Shown here in pieces: positions 25,767 to 35,129 of a stretch of DNA of 64,000 nt. Numbering within the stretch: position 1 is the first letter of the stretch; the number at the start of each line of letters is the position of its first letter. The stretch is from Desmospora activa DSM 45169 (lineage in GTDB: Bacteria; Bacillota; Bacilli; Thermoactinomycetales; DSM-45169): contig NZ_PZZP01000002.1 of the NCBI RefSeq assembly GCF_003046315.1, positions 186,001 to 250,000 on the forward strand. The letters run 5' to 3'. The position numbers and the translations under genes were made by a program. Under the pieces are notes generated by a model. The model did no database searches. It was not told the origin of the DNA and saw nothing but the letters and a program-made list of their open reading frames with translations.

Positions 25767-26789
25767 TTATTTGTTTAGTTGATATATCGTCGGCCTTAAC
25801 CCTTTTAAACTTAACTGCATCAACTCACAGCAATGGATGGAACATCGATCCGCAGCCCGGACGAGCGATGATCCGTCTTCCACCAACAGAATCGCTCTTC
25901 CGCCGGGCTTTAGCACCCTGGCCATTTCTTGAACCAATTGACCATACAGGTTCCCCAATTGCGCACGGCTTCCGATTTGGCGACCAAAGGGCAAATTGCT
26001 CACAAACTTATCCACAGAACCGCTGTCCAACGGCAATTGTCTGGCATCCCATCTCTGCACAACCGAATGGGATGACGCTTTTAGATTCGCCTTGGCGGAT
26101 TGAATCGCATCATCGGAAAGATCCCCTCCCCTCATTTGAACAAAGGGGTAAGCGAGTCGTTCGTACAGGATTGTACCGGATCCACAGCAGGGGTCAACAA
26201 AAACGTCCCTATCCTCCGGTGACGAGCACCAGACGAGGGCATGGGCGATCGTAGGGCGAAGAGCGGCCTGGGAGAAGAAACGGTTGCTGCCACGAAAGCG
26301 AAAGGTTGAATTCGTCAACCGGAGGGAAAATACTGCTTCTTCCCCATCAAGATCCAGCCGAAATTCCAGCGCATGATTTTGGGCGGTTCCTCTGACCCAT
26401 CCGGGATAACGCTTGGCAATCCCCTGCATAGCGGCTTCCGCTGCCTCAAACCGACTATATGTCTGCTTCCCTTTGCGACTGGCATTGACAACGTATCCAT
26501 CTTCCGGTCGTCCGATCGATTTGACAAATGAGAGATCAAAAGCTGCGATTTGCTTTTCCAATTGCGGTAAATGACGTTTATGGGATCCGACGAAAAACCG
26601 GCCGATAAGTTGGTACAGATTATCGACCGTCCTTAATTGCAAATGGAACTCCCACGGCAATGGAGACTCAAAAAAGACTTTACCTCGGGTTGTGGTTAAT
26701 CGCTGCACATCGGGGAGCTTAATCTTTATCTCATCCACTAACACTTCCTCCAACCCTGGGAGAACAGTAGCCATATAGGTGTAATTCAT
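25767..26789 (-). CDS. THUMP-domain RNA methyltransferase (TrmN/Trm14-like)
   Basis: This 340-residue protein has an N-terminal ferredoxin-like/THUMP region (about 1-150) and a Rossmann methyltransferase domain. Motif I reads DPCCGSGTILYE, and the catalytic NLPFGRQIGS replaces the NPPY motif. This layout matches TrmN/Trm14, which methylates guanosine 6 of tRNA, rather than the larger RlmL. ATG 26789 (MNYTYM) follows GGAGGAAACCAGG; the frame upstream to 26933 has no start signal. It is a single-gene unit with a terminator-like hairpin upstream. Confidence 0.75.
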   Translation of the reverse strand: MNYTYMATVLPGLEEVLVDEIKIKLPDVQRLTTTRGKVFFESPLPWEFHLQLRTVDNLYQLIGRFFVGSHKRHLPQLEKQIAAFDLSFVKSIGRPEDGYVVNASRKGKQTYSRFEAAEAAMQGIAKRYPGWVRGTAQNHALEFRLDLDGEEAVFSLRLTNSTFRFRGSNRFFSQAALRPTIAHALVWCSSPEDRDVFVDPCCGSGTILYERLAYPFVQMRGGDLSDDAIQSAKANLKASSHSVVQRWDARQLPLDSGSVDKFVSNLPFGRQIGSRAQLGNLYGQLVQEMARVLKPGGRAILLVEDGSSLVRAADRCSIHCCELMQLSLKGLRPTIYQLNK

Positions 26790-26832
26790 CCTGGTTTCCT
26801 CCGATTCATATCGGAAAACCGGTTGAAAACAC

Positions 26833-26873
26833 AAAAAAACCGCAAATGAACAACGTCCATCCACGGTTTTTTT
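26833..26873. terminator. Terminator-like hairpin upstream of the RNA methyltransferase
   Basis: AAAAAACCG and CGGTTTTTT arms enclose a loop of about 23 bases. It lies 44 bases before the gene start, so it could be an attenuator or a stray terminator. Confidence 0.4.
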
Positions 26874-27516
26874 ATCAAAAATCAAGGCTACACATTGTTG
26901 CGGTTGATGACAAACTTGTCGCCACAACCCCAAATACCTTAATTTTTAGAAGCAACCGATTGACCGTTTAATTGTTCATGACAGATGGATACATAAACGA
27001 AGGTATACGGAAATAAACCGGGCTAGACACCGATTTTCCAACCAAACCCTCATTTTGTATCGACGTATTCAGCTTGATTTCACTGAATCACTGTCAAGAA
27101 CACGGCCATTTTCATGATGATCGGTTACCTCCATTCCGTTTGAGTTGCTGATAGTTTATCCTATCTGCCCCTTGATTTCAAATCTTACTATAATTGATCT
27201 ACATCGATTCCACCTTTTACTCCTATTTCCGCCTTGCAAATCGTATTGGACGGAAAATCGCTCGCTTCTTTGGCTCGCTATTCTTTAAAAATCGATGACG
27301 TCAAATGGTTATACCCCAACAATAAGGAGTTCATAATTGGAGAGCTGGCTTCACCACTGAACAAGCCTTGGGTACCCCTAGTTGAGAAGAAATGTCACTT
27401 CTTGCTTGAAACTAAACTAAGTGCTAAAATTAGCCTAGTTTTCTTCACCATCAACCCATTTCCATCACGCTAACATCGTAATTGTTCCACAATTCCAAGA
27501 TAAAGGGTGGCACTTG
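26874..27516. other. Gene-free stretch
   Basis: About 640 bases hold no gene I can support. A 79-codon frame (27234-27473, TTG start) has no ribosome site and no family-like features. A weak AACTAAG/CCTAGTTTT hairpin lies near 27415-27445. The composition is AT-richer than the neighbouring genes. Confidence 0.5.
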
Positions 27517-28086
27517 ATGAGAATAGAAGGAGAAAATATTGTTCTTCGTTATTTAAATGAATCCGATTCAGCAGAACTGCTTGAGCTGGAATTACGAAAT
27601 AGAGACTTTTTTAAGCATTACCTGTATACCGTTGATGAATCGTATTACACCATCGAACATCAACGTAAAATAATCGTCGATGCACAACAGCAATCGGAAC
27701 AAGATCAAAAATATATATTTGGCGTTTTTCTGAAAGAGACGGAGCAGTTGATTGGCAAAGTGATACTGGCGGGAGTTGCTCGCGGTAGCCTACAGAGTTG
27801 CAGTCTCGGTTATTACTTGGATCAAGCTCAGAACGGCAAAGGCTATACAACCGAGGCCGTCCGGTTAGCGGTAAAAGTCGCTTTTGAGGAATTACAGTTA
27901 CATCGGATCGAGGCCAGGATTATGCCGAAAAACATCGGCTCAATACGGGTAATTGAAAAACTGGGCTTCCAGAAAGAAGGACACTGCCGCAAAGATGCCT
28001 ACATTAACGGCAAGTGGGAAGACCATTTGGCTTTTGGCCTGTTAGCGGAAGATTATGTACCTGCGAACCAAAAGGCTCCCCTTTAA
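27517..28086 (+). CDS. GNAT acetyltransferase, RimJ/RimL-like
   Basis: This 189-residue protein has the RimJ/RimL layout: LRYLNESDSAELLEL near the start, a central beta region (LIGKVILAGV), LGYYLDQAQNGKGYTTEAVRLAVKVAF (acetyl-CoA loop near residue 100), then RIEARIMPKNIGSIRVIEKLGFQKEG, a strongly conserved C-terminal block. Targets may be ribosomal protein N-termini or a small molecule. ATG 27517 follows AAAGGGTGG; a TTG lies one codon upstream. It stands alone beside a degraded region. Confidence 0.85.
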   Translation: MRIEGENIVLRYLNESDSAELLELELRNRDFFKHYLYTVDESYYTIEHQRKIIVDAQQQSEQDQKYIFGVFLKETEQLIGKVILAGVARGSLQSCSLGYYLDQAQNGKGYTTEAVRLAVKVAFEELQLHRIEARIMPKNIGSIRVIEKLGFQKEGHCRKDAYINGKWEDHLAFGLLAEDYVPANQKAPL

Positions 28087-28501
28087 GGGATGAACTATGG
28101 ATGTTTTTGAACCCTTGCTCAGATGCATCGAAACTCAACCCTCCAAGAAAGTTGCACTGCTGATAAACGACGCCATCATTACCCCTAAAGGGCAGGTGTG
28201 TTCAGTGCATACGAGATGACAGCGGAGGAGTGAGTCAAATAAACCGCTATGACTGTGATTGGATACTTTCTTTATACGAACCAGAAGCGAAATCATTCTA
28301 CAATCGGATTGGCCAACCGTATATCGCCATCTATGCCAAGTTGATGGGTTCCATCTAAGTCAGCTCTGCTTCAATTTGAAGGGAGCTGGATCCCTATGTT
28401 TAGGTGGCGAAAACTACCCCGATGAATTGGACGATCCTCGACTGGAAAAGGATACCCGCCATTTTTCCCTTATTTGCTTCGGTGATCCATCGAATGGAAT
28501 C
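28087..28501 (+). pseudogene. Decayed reading frames, unrecognised
   Basis: Protein-like fragments occur in successive frames: MDVFEPLLRCIETQPSKKV, then FSAYEMTAEE, then NRYDCDWILSLYEPEAKSF, then GGENYPDELDDPRLEKDT. They read as one gene broken by several frameshifts, though I cannot name a family. The last fragment lies in an open frame from 28259 to 28564 that also overlaps the minus-strand gene downstream. Confidence is low because no similarity search was possible. Confidence 0.3.
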
Positions 28502-28918
28502 TCACTGCGAGTACATTTTCTGCTCCAACGCGGAGCGCTCGTGCAGATTGGTAGGGGCACTTAACACTTCCCTTGAAATCCCACGCTCTCGGATCAACCG
28601 ATCCACCGTTTCCAGGGCCTCATCCTCGATAATAGCGTTATACCAAATCTCTTTGGAGCTACCATCGTTGAAATGCAACGTGTAATACTTATAATCGTCC
28701 CCTTTATGACGCGGCCGAAACTCAAGCGTTACCTTTTCTACCTGATCCAGGGAAACACTGCTTGAACTCCACTGCAAAAAATCGGAACTTACGATTTCAT
28801 CATGGGTGACGAGCAAATAATTATTAAAAGATAAGACCGTCACAATAACAAATATGGGCTGAAAAAACAAATGAACCCACCCTAACGCCTTTAAGGAACC
28901 CCAATCTTTCTTCCACAC
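28502..28918 (-). CDS. Membrane protein of unknown function, probably frameshifted at its 5' end
   Basis: The open frame encodes 138 residues: one hydrophobic segment (about 12-32) followed by a soluble beta-rich domain (SSVSLDQVEKVTLEFRPRHKG, YYTLHFNDGSSKEIWY) resembling a PH-like domain. Upstream, the same frame continues as a good membrane helix (FFLIASIVWIILGYY) with no start codon. A plausible ATG at 29001 (MIEVILG) joins it only if the run of five C at 28980-28984 were one base longer. So the gene is either frameshifted or there is a sequence error. Confidence 0.5.
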   Translation of the reverse strand: MWKKDWGSLKALGWVHLFFQPIFVIVTVLSFNNYLLVTHDEIVSSDFLQWSSSSVSLDQVEKVTLEFRPRHKGDDYKYYTLHFNDGSSKEIWYNAIIEDEALETVDRLIRERGISREVLSAPTNLHERSALEQKMYSQ

Positions 28919-29115
28919 ACTCCGAATTGTGTAATATCCTAATATAATCCAGACAATGCTTGCAATGAGAAAAAATGTACCCCCAAAATCACCTCAATCA
29001 TCTTTAGAAGAAGGATTTAAACGACCAAACCTTCCGGCTTCTCCCCCACCTCATATTTCACGTCCACCAGGGTATCTTTTCAAGAAAGTAGTGAGTCATT
29101 TTGATGTAGGGGGAA

Positions 29116-29551
29116 ATATGACAAAAAGGATATTGATGAGGTTGAAAGACAGATCGAGAACACTGAAGAAAAAGAAAAGATGGTGAACCGGGTTAAAGAA
29201 TTGAAGAAAGAATTGGAGAAAATACAGACAAGAAAACGCAAATTCCAAATGATGTATGTAGATGATCTGATATCAAAAGAGGATTATGTTGAACGTACGC
29301 AAGAAATGGCTCTAGACGAACGGAATATCAAAGCAACATTAAATGAAATCGTAATACCCGGTGATGAAGACATTCAATATCGAGAGGAACTTAACAGAAT
29401 GCTTACGGAGTTCCAAAGCATATACAGATCGCTAAGCGTTGGGGAACAAAAAACAATGGTACAAGAAATCATTCGGGAAATGACGTTAAACGCCTACAAA
29501 GACAGCCCCAGACAACGACCGGATATTGAAGTCAATATCGAATATAAATAA
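29116..29551 (+). pseudogene. C-terminal remnant of a large serine recombinase
   Basis: From about 29116 one frame encodes a coiled-coil tail: DIDEVERQIENTEEKEK, VKELKKELEKIQTRKRK, MYVDDLISKEDYVERTQEM, ending RPDIEVNIEYK. This heptad-rich segment with a terminal beta strand is typical of the end of phage- or SpoIVCA-type serine integrases. The catalytic and zinc-ribbon domains are missing, and an in-frame stop precedes the fragment. The internal ATG 29180 is probably not used. It lies 40 bases from a tRNA gene, consistent with a lost integrated element. Confidence 0.55.
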
Positions 29552-29590
29552 AGAAGAACAGAGGAATCTCCGTTCTTCTTTATACGTAAA

Positions 29591-29665
29591 TGGTGCTGGT
29601 GAAGGGAATTGAACCCCCGACCTACGCATTACGAGTGCGTTGCTCTACCCCTGAGCTACACCAGC
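29591..29665 (-). tRNA. tRNA-Thr (anticodon CGT)
   Basis: This is a complete 75-base cloverleaf on the minus strand. The acceptor is GCTGGTG/CACCAGC with encoded CCA, the D stem is GCTC/GAGC, the anticodon stem is ACGCA/TGCGT with loop CTCGTAA, and the T loop is TTCAATT. The anticodon CGT reads ACG (Thr). Confidence 0.92.
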
Positions 29666-29697
29666 GTAAAGCATTACATACTTCTTTTATGACATTC

Positions 29698-29722
29698 GGT
29701 CTGCCAACTGAGCTACATCAGC
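29698..29722 (-). pseudogene. Truncated tRNA (5' 25 bases only)
   Basis: GCTGATGTAGCTCAGTTGGC and the next few bases form an acceptor 5' strand and most of a D arm. The sequence then diverges where the D-stem 3' half should begin. No matching 3' half is nearby. It sits between tRNA-Thr and tmRNA. Confidence 0.65.
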
Positions 29723-29739
29723 GCGGGTATGTTTTTGTT

Positions 29740-30105
29740 TGGTGGAGGCGAGCGGAGTCGAACCGCTGTCCGAAGACATCGCCACGCCAGATTCTCCGAG
29801 CGCAGTCACCGTATTGAGAATTCGTTCATCGGACTGCCCGGTGACAGGCGTTCCGGAGAACTAGCCATCTAAAGTTCGCCTCACGGTCGACGGCAGGTCG
29901 ATCGGCTAGCCCGCTAATAGTTGAGACCCAAACCCGCCACACGGGCGATGGAGAGCCGGATCCTGGCCAGCTTTATTAAGCAGCCAGAGCGTAGTTTTCT
30001 TGTTTGCCAGTTACATTTAGGCAATCCGCGTTTTTAACGAAGGACGCAGCCCCACGGCTCGCTACTAACGCTCGAACTGTCTCCGTCGAATCCCAAAACG
30101 CCCCC
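29740..30105 (-). ncRNA. ssrA: Transfer-messenger RNA (tmRNA)
   Basis: The 366-base RNA begins GGGGGCGTTTTGGGATTCGAC and ends with TTCGACTCCGCTCGCCTCCACCA-like sequence (described here in two parts). The 5' GGGGGCG pairs with CGCCTCC, giving the tRNA-like domain with an encoded CCA. The tag frame runs from GGC at 30008 to TAATAA at 29973 and encodes GKQENYALAA, the typical hydrophobic degradation tag. It rescues stalled ribosomes with SmpB, whose gene lies 340 bases upstream in the same orientation. Confidence 0.95.
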
Positions 30106-30141
30106 AGGATTGACAAGATATTATAAGCGTCAACGAAAATT

Positions 30142-30170
30142 ATTATACCAAAATGGGAACGAGAAGTAAA
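30142..30170 (-). promoter_or_regulatory. Probable ssrA promoter
   Basis: On the minus strand -35 TTTACT (30165-30170), a 17-base spacer and -10 TATAAT (30142-30147) lie about 35 bases upstream of the mature tmRNA 5' end. Confidence 0.6.
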
Positions 30171-30444
30171 CAGGAAATTTTGTTACTATGCCACGAGACG
30201 ACAGTCATAGCCAAGGCCAGTGGGACAGCGGTGGCTAAAGTGCGTTGTGGTAGAGCTAAACCCTACAACTTCTGCCTAAGCCCGCCTTCCCACAGAATCG
30301 TTCACCAGGGGTTAGTGGCTTCATACGTCAAGCTCTCATGCGGAGTGTACCCGTTTTCACCGGCTAAGCAAAATCCTATAGCAGGCAAATTCAGCTATCC
30401 CTCGTGGCCTAAGTAAAGTAAAGTTAGATGAAGAAACATTCCTA
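30171..30444. other. Gene-free block between ssrA and smpB
   Basis: An 87-codon plus-strand frame here (30153-30416) has no ribosome site and looks accidental. The minus strand is GC-rich and appears structured, with short arms such as CCG/CGG near 30350. I cannot assign it; an old IS200/IS605-type end is one possibility. No terminator for smpB is obvious. Confidence 0.3.
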
Positions 30445-30915
30445 TCAACCACGCATCCGTTCTTTTAGTTGGCGGCGGATTTCCCGGTCTGCATCCCGTT
30501 TGGCGACGGCCTGCCGCTTGTCATGCAGCTTTTTCCCTTTGGCCAGCGCCAGTTGAATCTTGGCAAAGCCGTTTTTCAGATGGAGATCCAAGGGCACCAA
30601 GGTATAACCTTTTTGTTGGGTTAAGCCGATCAGCTTGGAAATCTCCCGTTTGTGTAGAAGCAGCTTGCGCGTACGGGTGGGATCGTGATTAAAGCGGTTC
30701 CCTTGCTCAAAGGGGCTGATATGCATATTGAGCAGAAACACTTCCCCTTTGTTAATCTGGGCGTAGCTATCTTTTAAATTGACCCGTCCTTGCCGGATCG
30801 ATTTAATCTCCGTCCCTGTGAGCACGATGCCGGCCTCAAATGTATCCTCGACATGGTACTCATGCAGGGCTTTTTTATTGCGTGCCATCACTTTGACACC
30901 TTTTTTGCCGGACAT
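30445..30915 (-). CDS. smpB: SsrA-binding protein SmpB
   Basis: This 156-residue protein matches SmpB, the tmRNA partner in ribosome rescue. Visible features are [29 protein letters not shown] near the start, [13 protein letters not shown] in the OB core and the basic C-terminal tail ([20 protein letters not shown]), which inserts into the decoding centre. ATG 30915 follows GGGGGTGA. It lies downstream of rnr with a gap of 75 bases, as in Bacillus. Confidence 0.96.
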   Translation of the reverse strand: MSGKKGVKVMARNKKALHEYHVEDTFEAGIVLTGTEIKSIRQGRVNLKDSYAQINKGEVFLLNMHISPFEQGNRFNHDPTRTRKLLLHKREISKLIGLTQQKGYTLVPLDLHLKNGFAKIQLALAKGKKLHDKRQAVAKRDADREIRRQLKERMRG

Positions 30916-30990
30916 CGGCTCACCCCCGTTTGTTGAAAGATAAGCACCTTTTACTATACCAACAAACGGGGGATGAGGTCAATTATATTT

Positions 30991-33294
30991 TTACTTCCTT
31001 TTATTGCGCCTTTTTCTTGGCTTCCGTTTGGACTTTCCTTCTTTGCCGTCGGTCGCTTTCGCTTTTCGGCGCACAGGTGCCTTTTCGCTCTTCGCCTCAT
31101 TTGCCTTCGCGGAAACGGCTTTACGACGGCGGCGGCTTCGGACCGGTTTTTTTGCACCATCCTCTTCCACCAGTTCAAAATCAACTTTACGTTCATCCAG
31201 GTGAACGCCTGTAATCTTAATTGTGACCTCGTCACCGATACTGTATCGCTTCCCGGTACGCTCACCGGACATGGAATAGGTAGCTTCATCAAAATGATAA
31301 TAATCGTCGGTCATATAGCTGACATGTACCATACCCTCGACGGTGTTATCCAACTCGACAAACATGCCGAAGGAGGTCACACTGCTGATAATCCCCGCAA
31401 AGGTTTCCCCTACTTTGTCCTGCATAAACTCCGCTTTTTTGAGATCATTGGTTTCCCGCTCTGCATCGATGGCCAACCGTTCCCGTTCCGAGGAATGTTT
31501 GGCCGCATCGGGCAGCCACTCGTTCCACTCCGATTTGCGGTCATGGGGCATTTCTTCCCCTTTCTCAAAGGTTTCCCGAATGATGCGATGAATAACCAAA
31601 TCGGGATAGCGACGGATCGGAGAAGTAAAATGGGAATAAAACGGAGCAGCTAAGCCAAAGTGCCCAAGGCAATCAGGGGAATAGCGCGCCTGTTGCATCG
31701 AACGCAACATCACGGTGCTGATCACCGTCTCTTCCGGTTTTCCCTTTACTTTTTCCAGCAAACGCTGGAGGACTCGGGGTTTAATATCCCTTGCACTCCC
31801 TTTGGCCGTATAGCCAAACAGGGTGATAAACTCAAAAAAGGTTTGTAGCTTATCGGGATCGGGATGTTCATGGATCCGATATAAAAAGGGAAGTTTCGCC
31901 TTGTAAAAATGTTCGGAGACGGTTTCATTGGCAGCCAGCATAAACTCTTCGATCAACATCTCGGCGACGGTGCGAGGCCGTTTAACAATATCAATCGGCT
32001 TACCATGCTCATCGACGATAATTTTAGCCTCGGCAAAATCAAAATCGATCGCGCCACGGTGGAAACGGCGTTGCCGTAAAATCTCCGACAACTCACCCAT
32101 CAAGCGGAAATCCTCCACCAAAGGTTGGTAGCGTTCAATCAAGGCTTGATCCTCATCCAGCAGGATCTTTTTTACATCGCTGTAGGTCATTCGCTCATCG
32201 GTACGGATTACGCTGGGATAAATGTCATGCCGCACCACATTTCCTTTTCCGTCCATCTCCATATCGCAGGTGAGGGTAAGCCGGTCCACGTGAGGATTAA
32301 GGCTACAGATGCCGTTGGAGAGACGTTGCGGCAACATGGGAATGACACGATCCACCAGGTAGACACTAGTGCCCCGCTCATACGCTTCCCGGTCAAGGAC
32401 ACTGCCTGCTTTAACATAATAACTGACATCGGCAATATGAACCCCAAGGCGAACATTGCCGTTTTCCAATCGCTCCACCGAGACGGCGTCATCCAGATCT
32501 TTGGCATCTTCCCCATCGATGGTAACCATACGCCGCTGGCGCAGATCGCGCCGATTTTTGATCTCCTCTTCGGTGATGGCGTCCGGCACCGCTTCCGCTT
32601 CCGCCAACACATCCGAAGGAAACGACTCAGGCAGATGGTATTTACGAATCACGGACAGGATATCCACTCCGGGATCGTCTTTGTGGCCCAAAACCTCCAG
32701 CACTTTTCCTTCTGCACTTTTGCGATCTTGGGGATATTGGACGATCTCCACCACTACTTTATCCCCTTCTTCCGCTTCACCCTTTGCCTCTTTGGGGATA
32801 AAGATATCATTGGGTAGGCGCTTATCATCGGCTACCACAAATCCGTAATGCTTAGAATCGGTATAGGTGCCAACAACTTGGGTGCGACCCCGTTTTACGA
32901 TACGCACCACTTCCCCTTCCGGACGGCGCCCATCCTTTTTATGATGATGAATGCGGGCCAGAACCGTATCCGAATCCATGGCGCCATTCATATCATTGCC
33001 ATGGATAAAGACATCAAAATCATAGGGCATACCCACATCAGGGATGACAAAACCAAACCCTTTGGCATTGCCCTGCAACCGCCCCCGCACTAGGTTGAGC
33101 CGCTCCGGAACGCCATAGCGGTCGGTACGTGTTTTAACGACCTTCCCCTCTTCCTCCAAGCGGCGCAGAAGCGCTTTAAACACATCCTGCTCAGAGGACC
33201 ATTCCAATTGGAAGGTTTGTAGCAACTCCTCCACTGTCAATGGTTTATACGCTTTTTTCAGCATAAAATCAATCAGTTCTTTCTCGTCAATCAC
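30991..33294 (-). CDS. rnr: Ribonuclease R
   Basis: This 767-residue 3'-5' exoribonuclease has an N-terminal winged helix (about 1-70), cold-shock domains (about 70-230), and the RNB catalytic domain with TIDGEDAKDLDDAVSV (the Asp metal cluster), VHIADVSYYVK and FYSHFTSPIRRYPDLVIHR. An S1 domain (about 625-710) and a strongly basic tail of about 50 residues follow. It degrades structured RNA and works with SmpB/tmRNA. GTG 33294 follows GGAAAGGAG and overlaps the carboxylesterase end by eight bases; a longer frame to 33342 is not used. Confidence 0.95.
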   Translation of the reverse strand: MIDEKELIDFMLKKAYKPLTVEELLQTFQLEWSSEQDVFKALLRRLEEEGKVVKTRTDRYGVPERLNLVRGRLQGNAKGFGFVIPDVGMPYDFDVFIHGNDMNGAMDSDTVLARIHHHKKDGRRPEGEVVRIVKRGRTQVVGTYTDSKHYGFVVADDKRLPNDIFIPKEAKGEAEEGDKVVVEIVQYPQDRKSAEGKVLEVLGHKDDPGVDILSVIRKYHLPESFPSDVLAEAEAVPDAITEEEIKNRRDLRQRRMVTIDGEDAKDLDDAVSVERLENGNVRLGVHIADVSYYVKAGSVLDREAYERGTSVYLVDRVIPMLPQRLSNGICSLNPHVDRLTLTCDMEMDGKGNVVRHDIYPSVIRTDERMTYSDVKKILLDEDQALIERYQPLVEDFRLMGELSEILRQRRFHRGAIDFDFAEAKIIVDEHGKPIDIVKRPRTVAEMLIEEFMLAANETVSEHFYKAKLPFLYRIHEHPDPDKLQTFFEFITLFGYTAKGSARDIKPRVLQRLLEKVKGKPEETVISTVMLRSMQQARYSPDCLGHFGLAAPFYSHFTSPIRRYPDLVIHRIIRETFEKGEEMPHDRKSEWNEWLPDAAKHSSERERLAIDAERETNDLKKAEFMQDKVGETFAGIISSVTSFGMFVELDNTVEGMVHVSYMTDDYYHFDEATYSMSGERTGKRYSIGDEVTIKITGVHLDERKVDFELVEEDGAKKPVRSRRRRKAVSAKANEAKSEKAPVRRKAKATDGKEGKSKRKPRKRRNKRK

Positions 33295-34081
33295 AGGTAA
33301 ACTCCTTTCCTTCTTTAGAAACACCCCTCTTACCCGTTGCAATCACCCGGCTAACAAAGTTATGGATATCCTGAAATAACCGCTCCCGCTCCTTGTCAAG
33401 GGTGATGATATGGCTAGACTTCTCATACCAATGGATTTCCTTGTCCGCAGAGGCAATCGTCTCATAAATGAAAGAAGCGCTGCGAGGGATCACGGTTTCA
33501 TCTTGCTTCCCCTGCACGATCAAAGCAGGCACTTTCACTTCATGCAATCGCTTGCGCATATAACGGATTAGCTGAATCAAGTTGGCAATGCTTTTCAAAG
33601 GGGTGCGATCATAAGGGACGATATGTTGTTCAATATGGGGCGGCTTTTCTCCGCCACGCTTGTGATAGGGCATCACCCAGCGCACAGTACCGGCAAATGA
33701 GGCGCGCTTATCCTGGAGCCAGATGGGAGCGCTCAGCGACGTCACTCCGTCCAATTTTTCCTCCCGAGCTAGGTTGAGCGCCAATATTCCACCCATAGAA
33801 AGTCCCACTGCCACCACTCGCTCACATCCTTCTGCCCGTAATCGCTGATACGCATCCCGCACCGCATTCCACCAATCGGGCCAAGTCGTGTTTGCCAGTT
33901 CTTCTGGCGTTGTACCGTGCCCCGGCAACAGCGGCGCATGTACCGTATACCCCTGTTGTCTCAAGGCCTCCCCCAATGGACGTAACTCCGATGGCGTGCC
34001 GGTAAAACCGTGGATCAATAAAATCCCCGTGGTGCTGCCCGGATAAAAAAAAGGTTCGGGGGAACGGCGCTGAATCTTCAT
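33287..34081 (-). CDS. est: Carboxylesterase (YvaK/Est30 type)
   Basis: This 264-residue alpha/beta-hydrolase matches the thermostable carboxylesterase encoded between secG and rnr in bacilli. It has an oxyanion HGFTGTPSE near residue 25, the nucleophile elbow GLSMGG near 95, the acid in QGKQDETV near 193 and the His in KSSHIITLD near 223. The C-terminus is about 15 residues longer than usual. It overlaps rnr by eight bases. Confidence 0.9.
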   Translation of the reverse strand: MKIQRRSPEPFFYPGSTTGILLIHGFTGTPSELRPLGEALRQQGYTVHAPLLPGHGTTPEELANTTWPDWWNAVRDAYQRLRAEGCERVVAVGLSMGGILALNLAREEKLDGVTSLSAPIWLQDKRASFAGTVRWVMPYHKRGGEKPPHIEQHIVPYDRTPLKSIANLIQLIRYMRKRLHEVKVPALIVQGKQDETVIPRSASFIYETIASADKEIHWYEKSSHIITLDKERERLFQDIHNFVSRVIATGKRGVSKEGKEFTCD

Positions 34082-34261
34082 GATGCTTGGCCTCCAATAT
34101 CGGCAATCCCATAAACAAAAGGGACGCTACTTTCAGTGTGTACGAAAGCTTATGCCGGTAATCACCCAACGGTAAATGGATTGCCTTAAGGTTATCACAG
34201 AGGGGTTTGAAAACAAACCACCGAAATGTCGATCCAAAATGGACTGAATGAGGAAGATTTG

Positions 34262-34963
34262 CTACTCCTTTGGTTCCATAAATGATAAGAATGCGGTTAT
34301 TTCCTGAAAAACCCGCTCCTGTTCTGGCCCCGTACAGATGATGTGACGAGATTGATGGAGAATCACCAACTTTTTCTCCTGGGATGCAATCTGATTGTAT
34401 ATTTCTTGCGCTCCTTTGGGGTGAGCAATATCATCTTTCCCCCCTTGGATCAGCAAAGTCGGTTTGTTGATGCGGCTATAAACCGGTTTGGCTACACGCA
34501 AGAGTTGGTGAATCTCATTGATCGAACGGACCGGAGCCTGAGAGAAGCGGCGTAAATATTCACGCAAATGGGAGCCGGAAGATGCATTTGTCCTCATGCG
34601 CCTTTTTACCGCACCCGCCACCCCGGAAATCAACTCCGGCGGGTTAGGAAAGACAAGGGGAGAAATTAAGACCAAACGTTTAATGCAGTCATGCCGCTCA
34701 GACAGCATCGCTGCAATCAACGCTCCCATCGAAAAACCGATCACAGTAATATCGGAACTGATTCGGTTTAACTCCGATAAGTGGCTTTCAGCGCTGCCTA
34801 CCCAATTTTCCCAGGTCGCATCACGCATTGGTTTCCTGCCCCCTTGATGTCCCGCCAATACCGGACACCGTACCCAACCGCCTTCGGCCTTCATCTGAAG
34901 CGGCAATTCTCCAAAGTCATCCGGGGAACCGGCAAACCCATGTAACAACAAATACCCCTTCAT
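34262..34963 (-). CDS. Second alpha/beta-hydrolase, paralogue of the downstream esterase
   Basis: This 233-residue hydrolase has LLHGFAGSPDDFGELP near the start, the nucleophile elbow GFSMGALIAAML near residue 73, an acid in GGKDDIAHP near 181 and His in SRHIICTGPE near 212. The order and motifs mirror the Est-type enzyme next door, so a tandem duplication followed by divergence is likely. ATG 34963 follows AAAGGGG. It lies between secG and est, where bacilli usually have only one esterase. The substrate is unknown. Confidence 0.8.
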   Translation of the reverse strand: MKGYLLLHGFAGSPDDFGELPLQMKAEGGWVRCPVLAGHQGGRKPMRDATWENWVGSAESHLSELNRISSDITVIGFSMGALIAAMLSERHDCIKRLVLISPLVFPNPPELISGVAGAVKRRMRTNASSGSHLREYLRRFSQAPVRSINEIHQLLRVAKPVYSRINKPTLLIQGGKDDIAHPKGAQEIYNQIASQEKKLVILHQSRHIICTGPEQERVFQEITAFLSFMEPKE

Positions 34964-35129
34964 CTTCGTGCCCCTTTCATGATCTTGAAACACATAAAAA
35001 AACAGCCGGGCTTCCCCCGCTGTTCTTTGTGTTTGCAAAGGTACGTCCGTGTATCCACGGCTCCATCGCCACGAAACACGGAGGATATCGGTATCCGATA
35101 TGCATTTTCCATCATGGTTATAGGATCAA

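Noticed and set aside
27234-27473. 79-codon plus-strand frame starting at TTG
   Set aside because: No ribosome site, no recognisable motif and AT-rich context; likely accidental.
28956-29186. 76-codon plus-strand frame before the recombinase remnant
   Set aside because: Low-complexity Pro/Lys-rich peptide, overlapping the likely 5' end of the opposite-strand membrane gene.
30153-30416. 87-codon plus-strand frame between ssrA and smpB
   Set aside because: It begins inside the ssrA promoter zone, has no ribosome site, and its composition is not protein-like.
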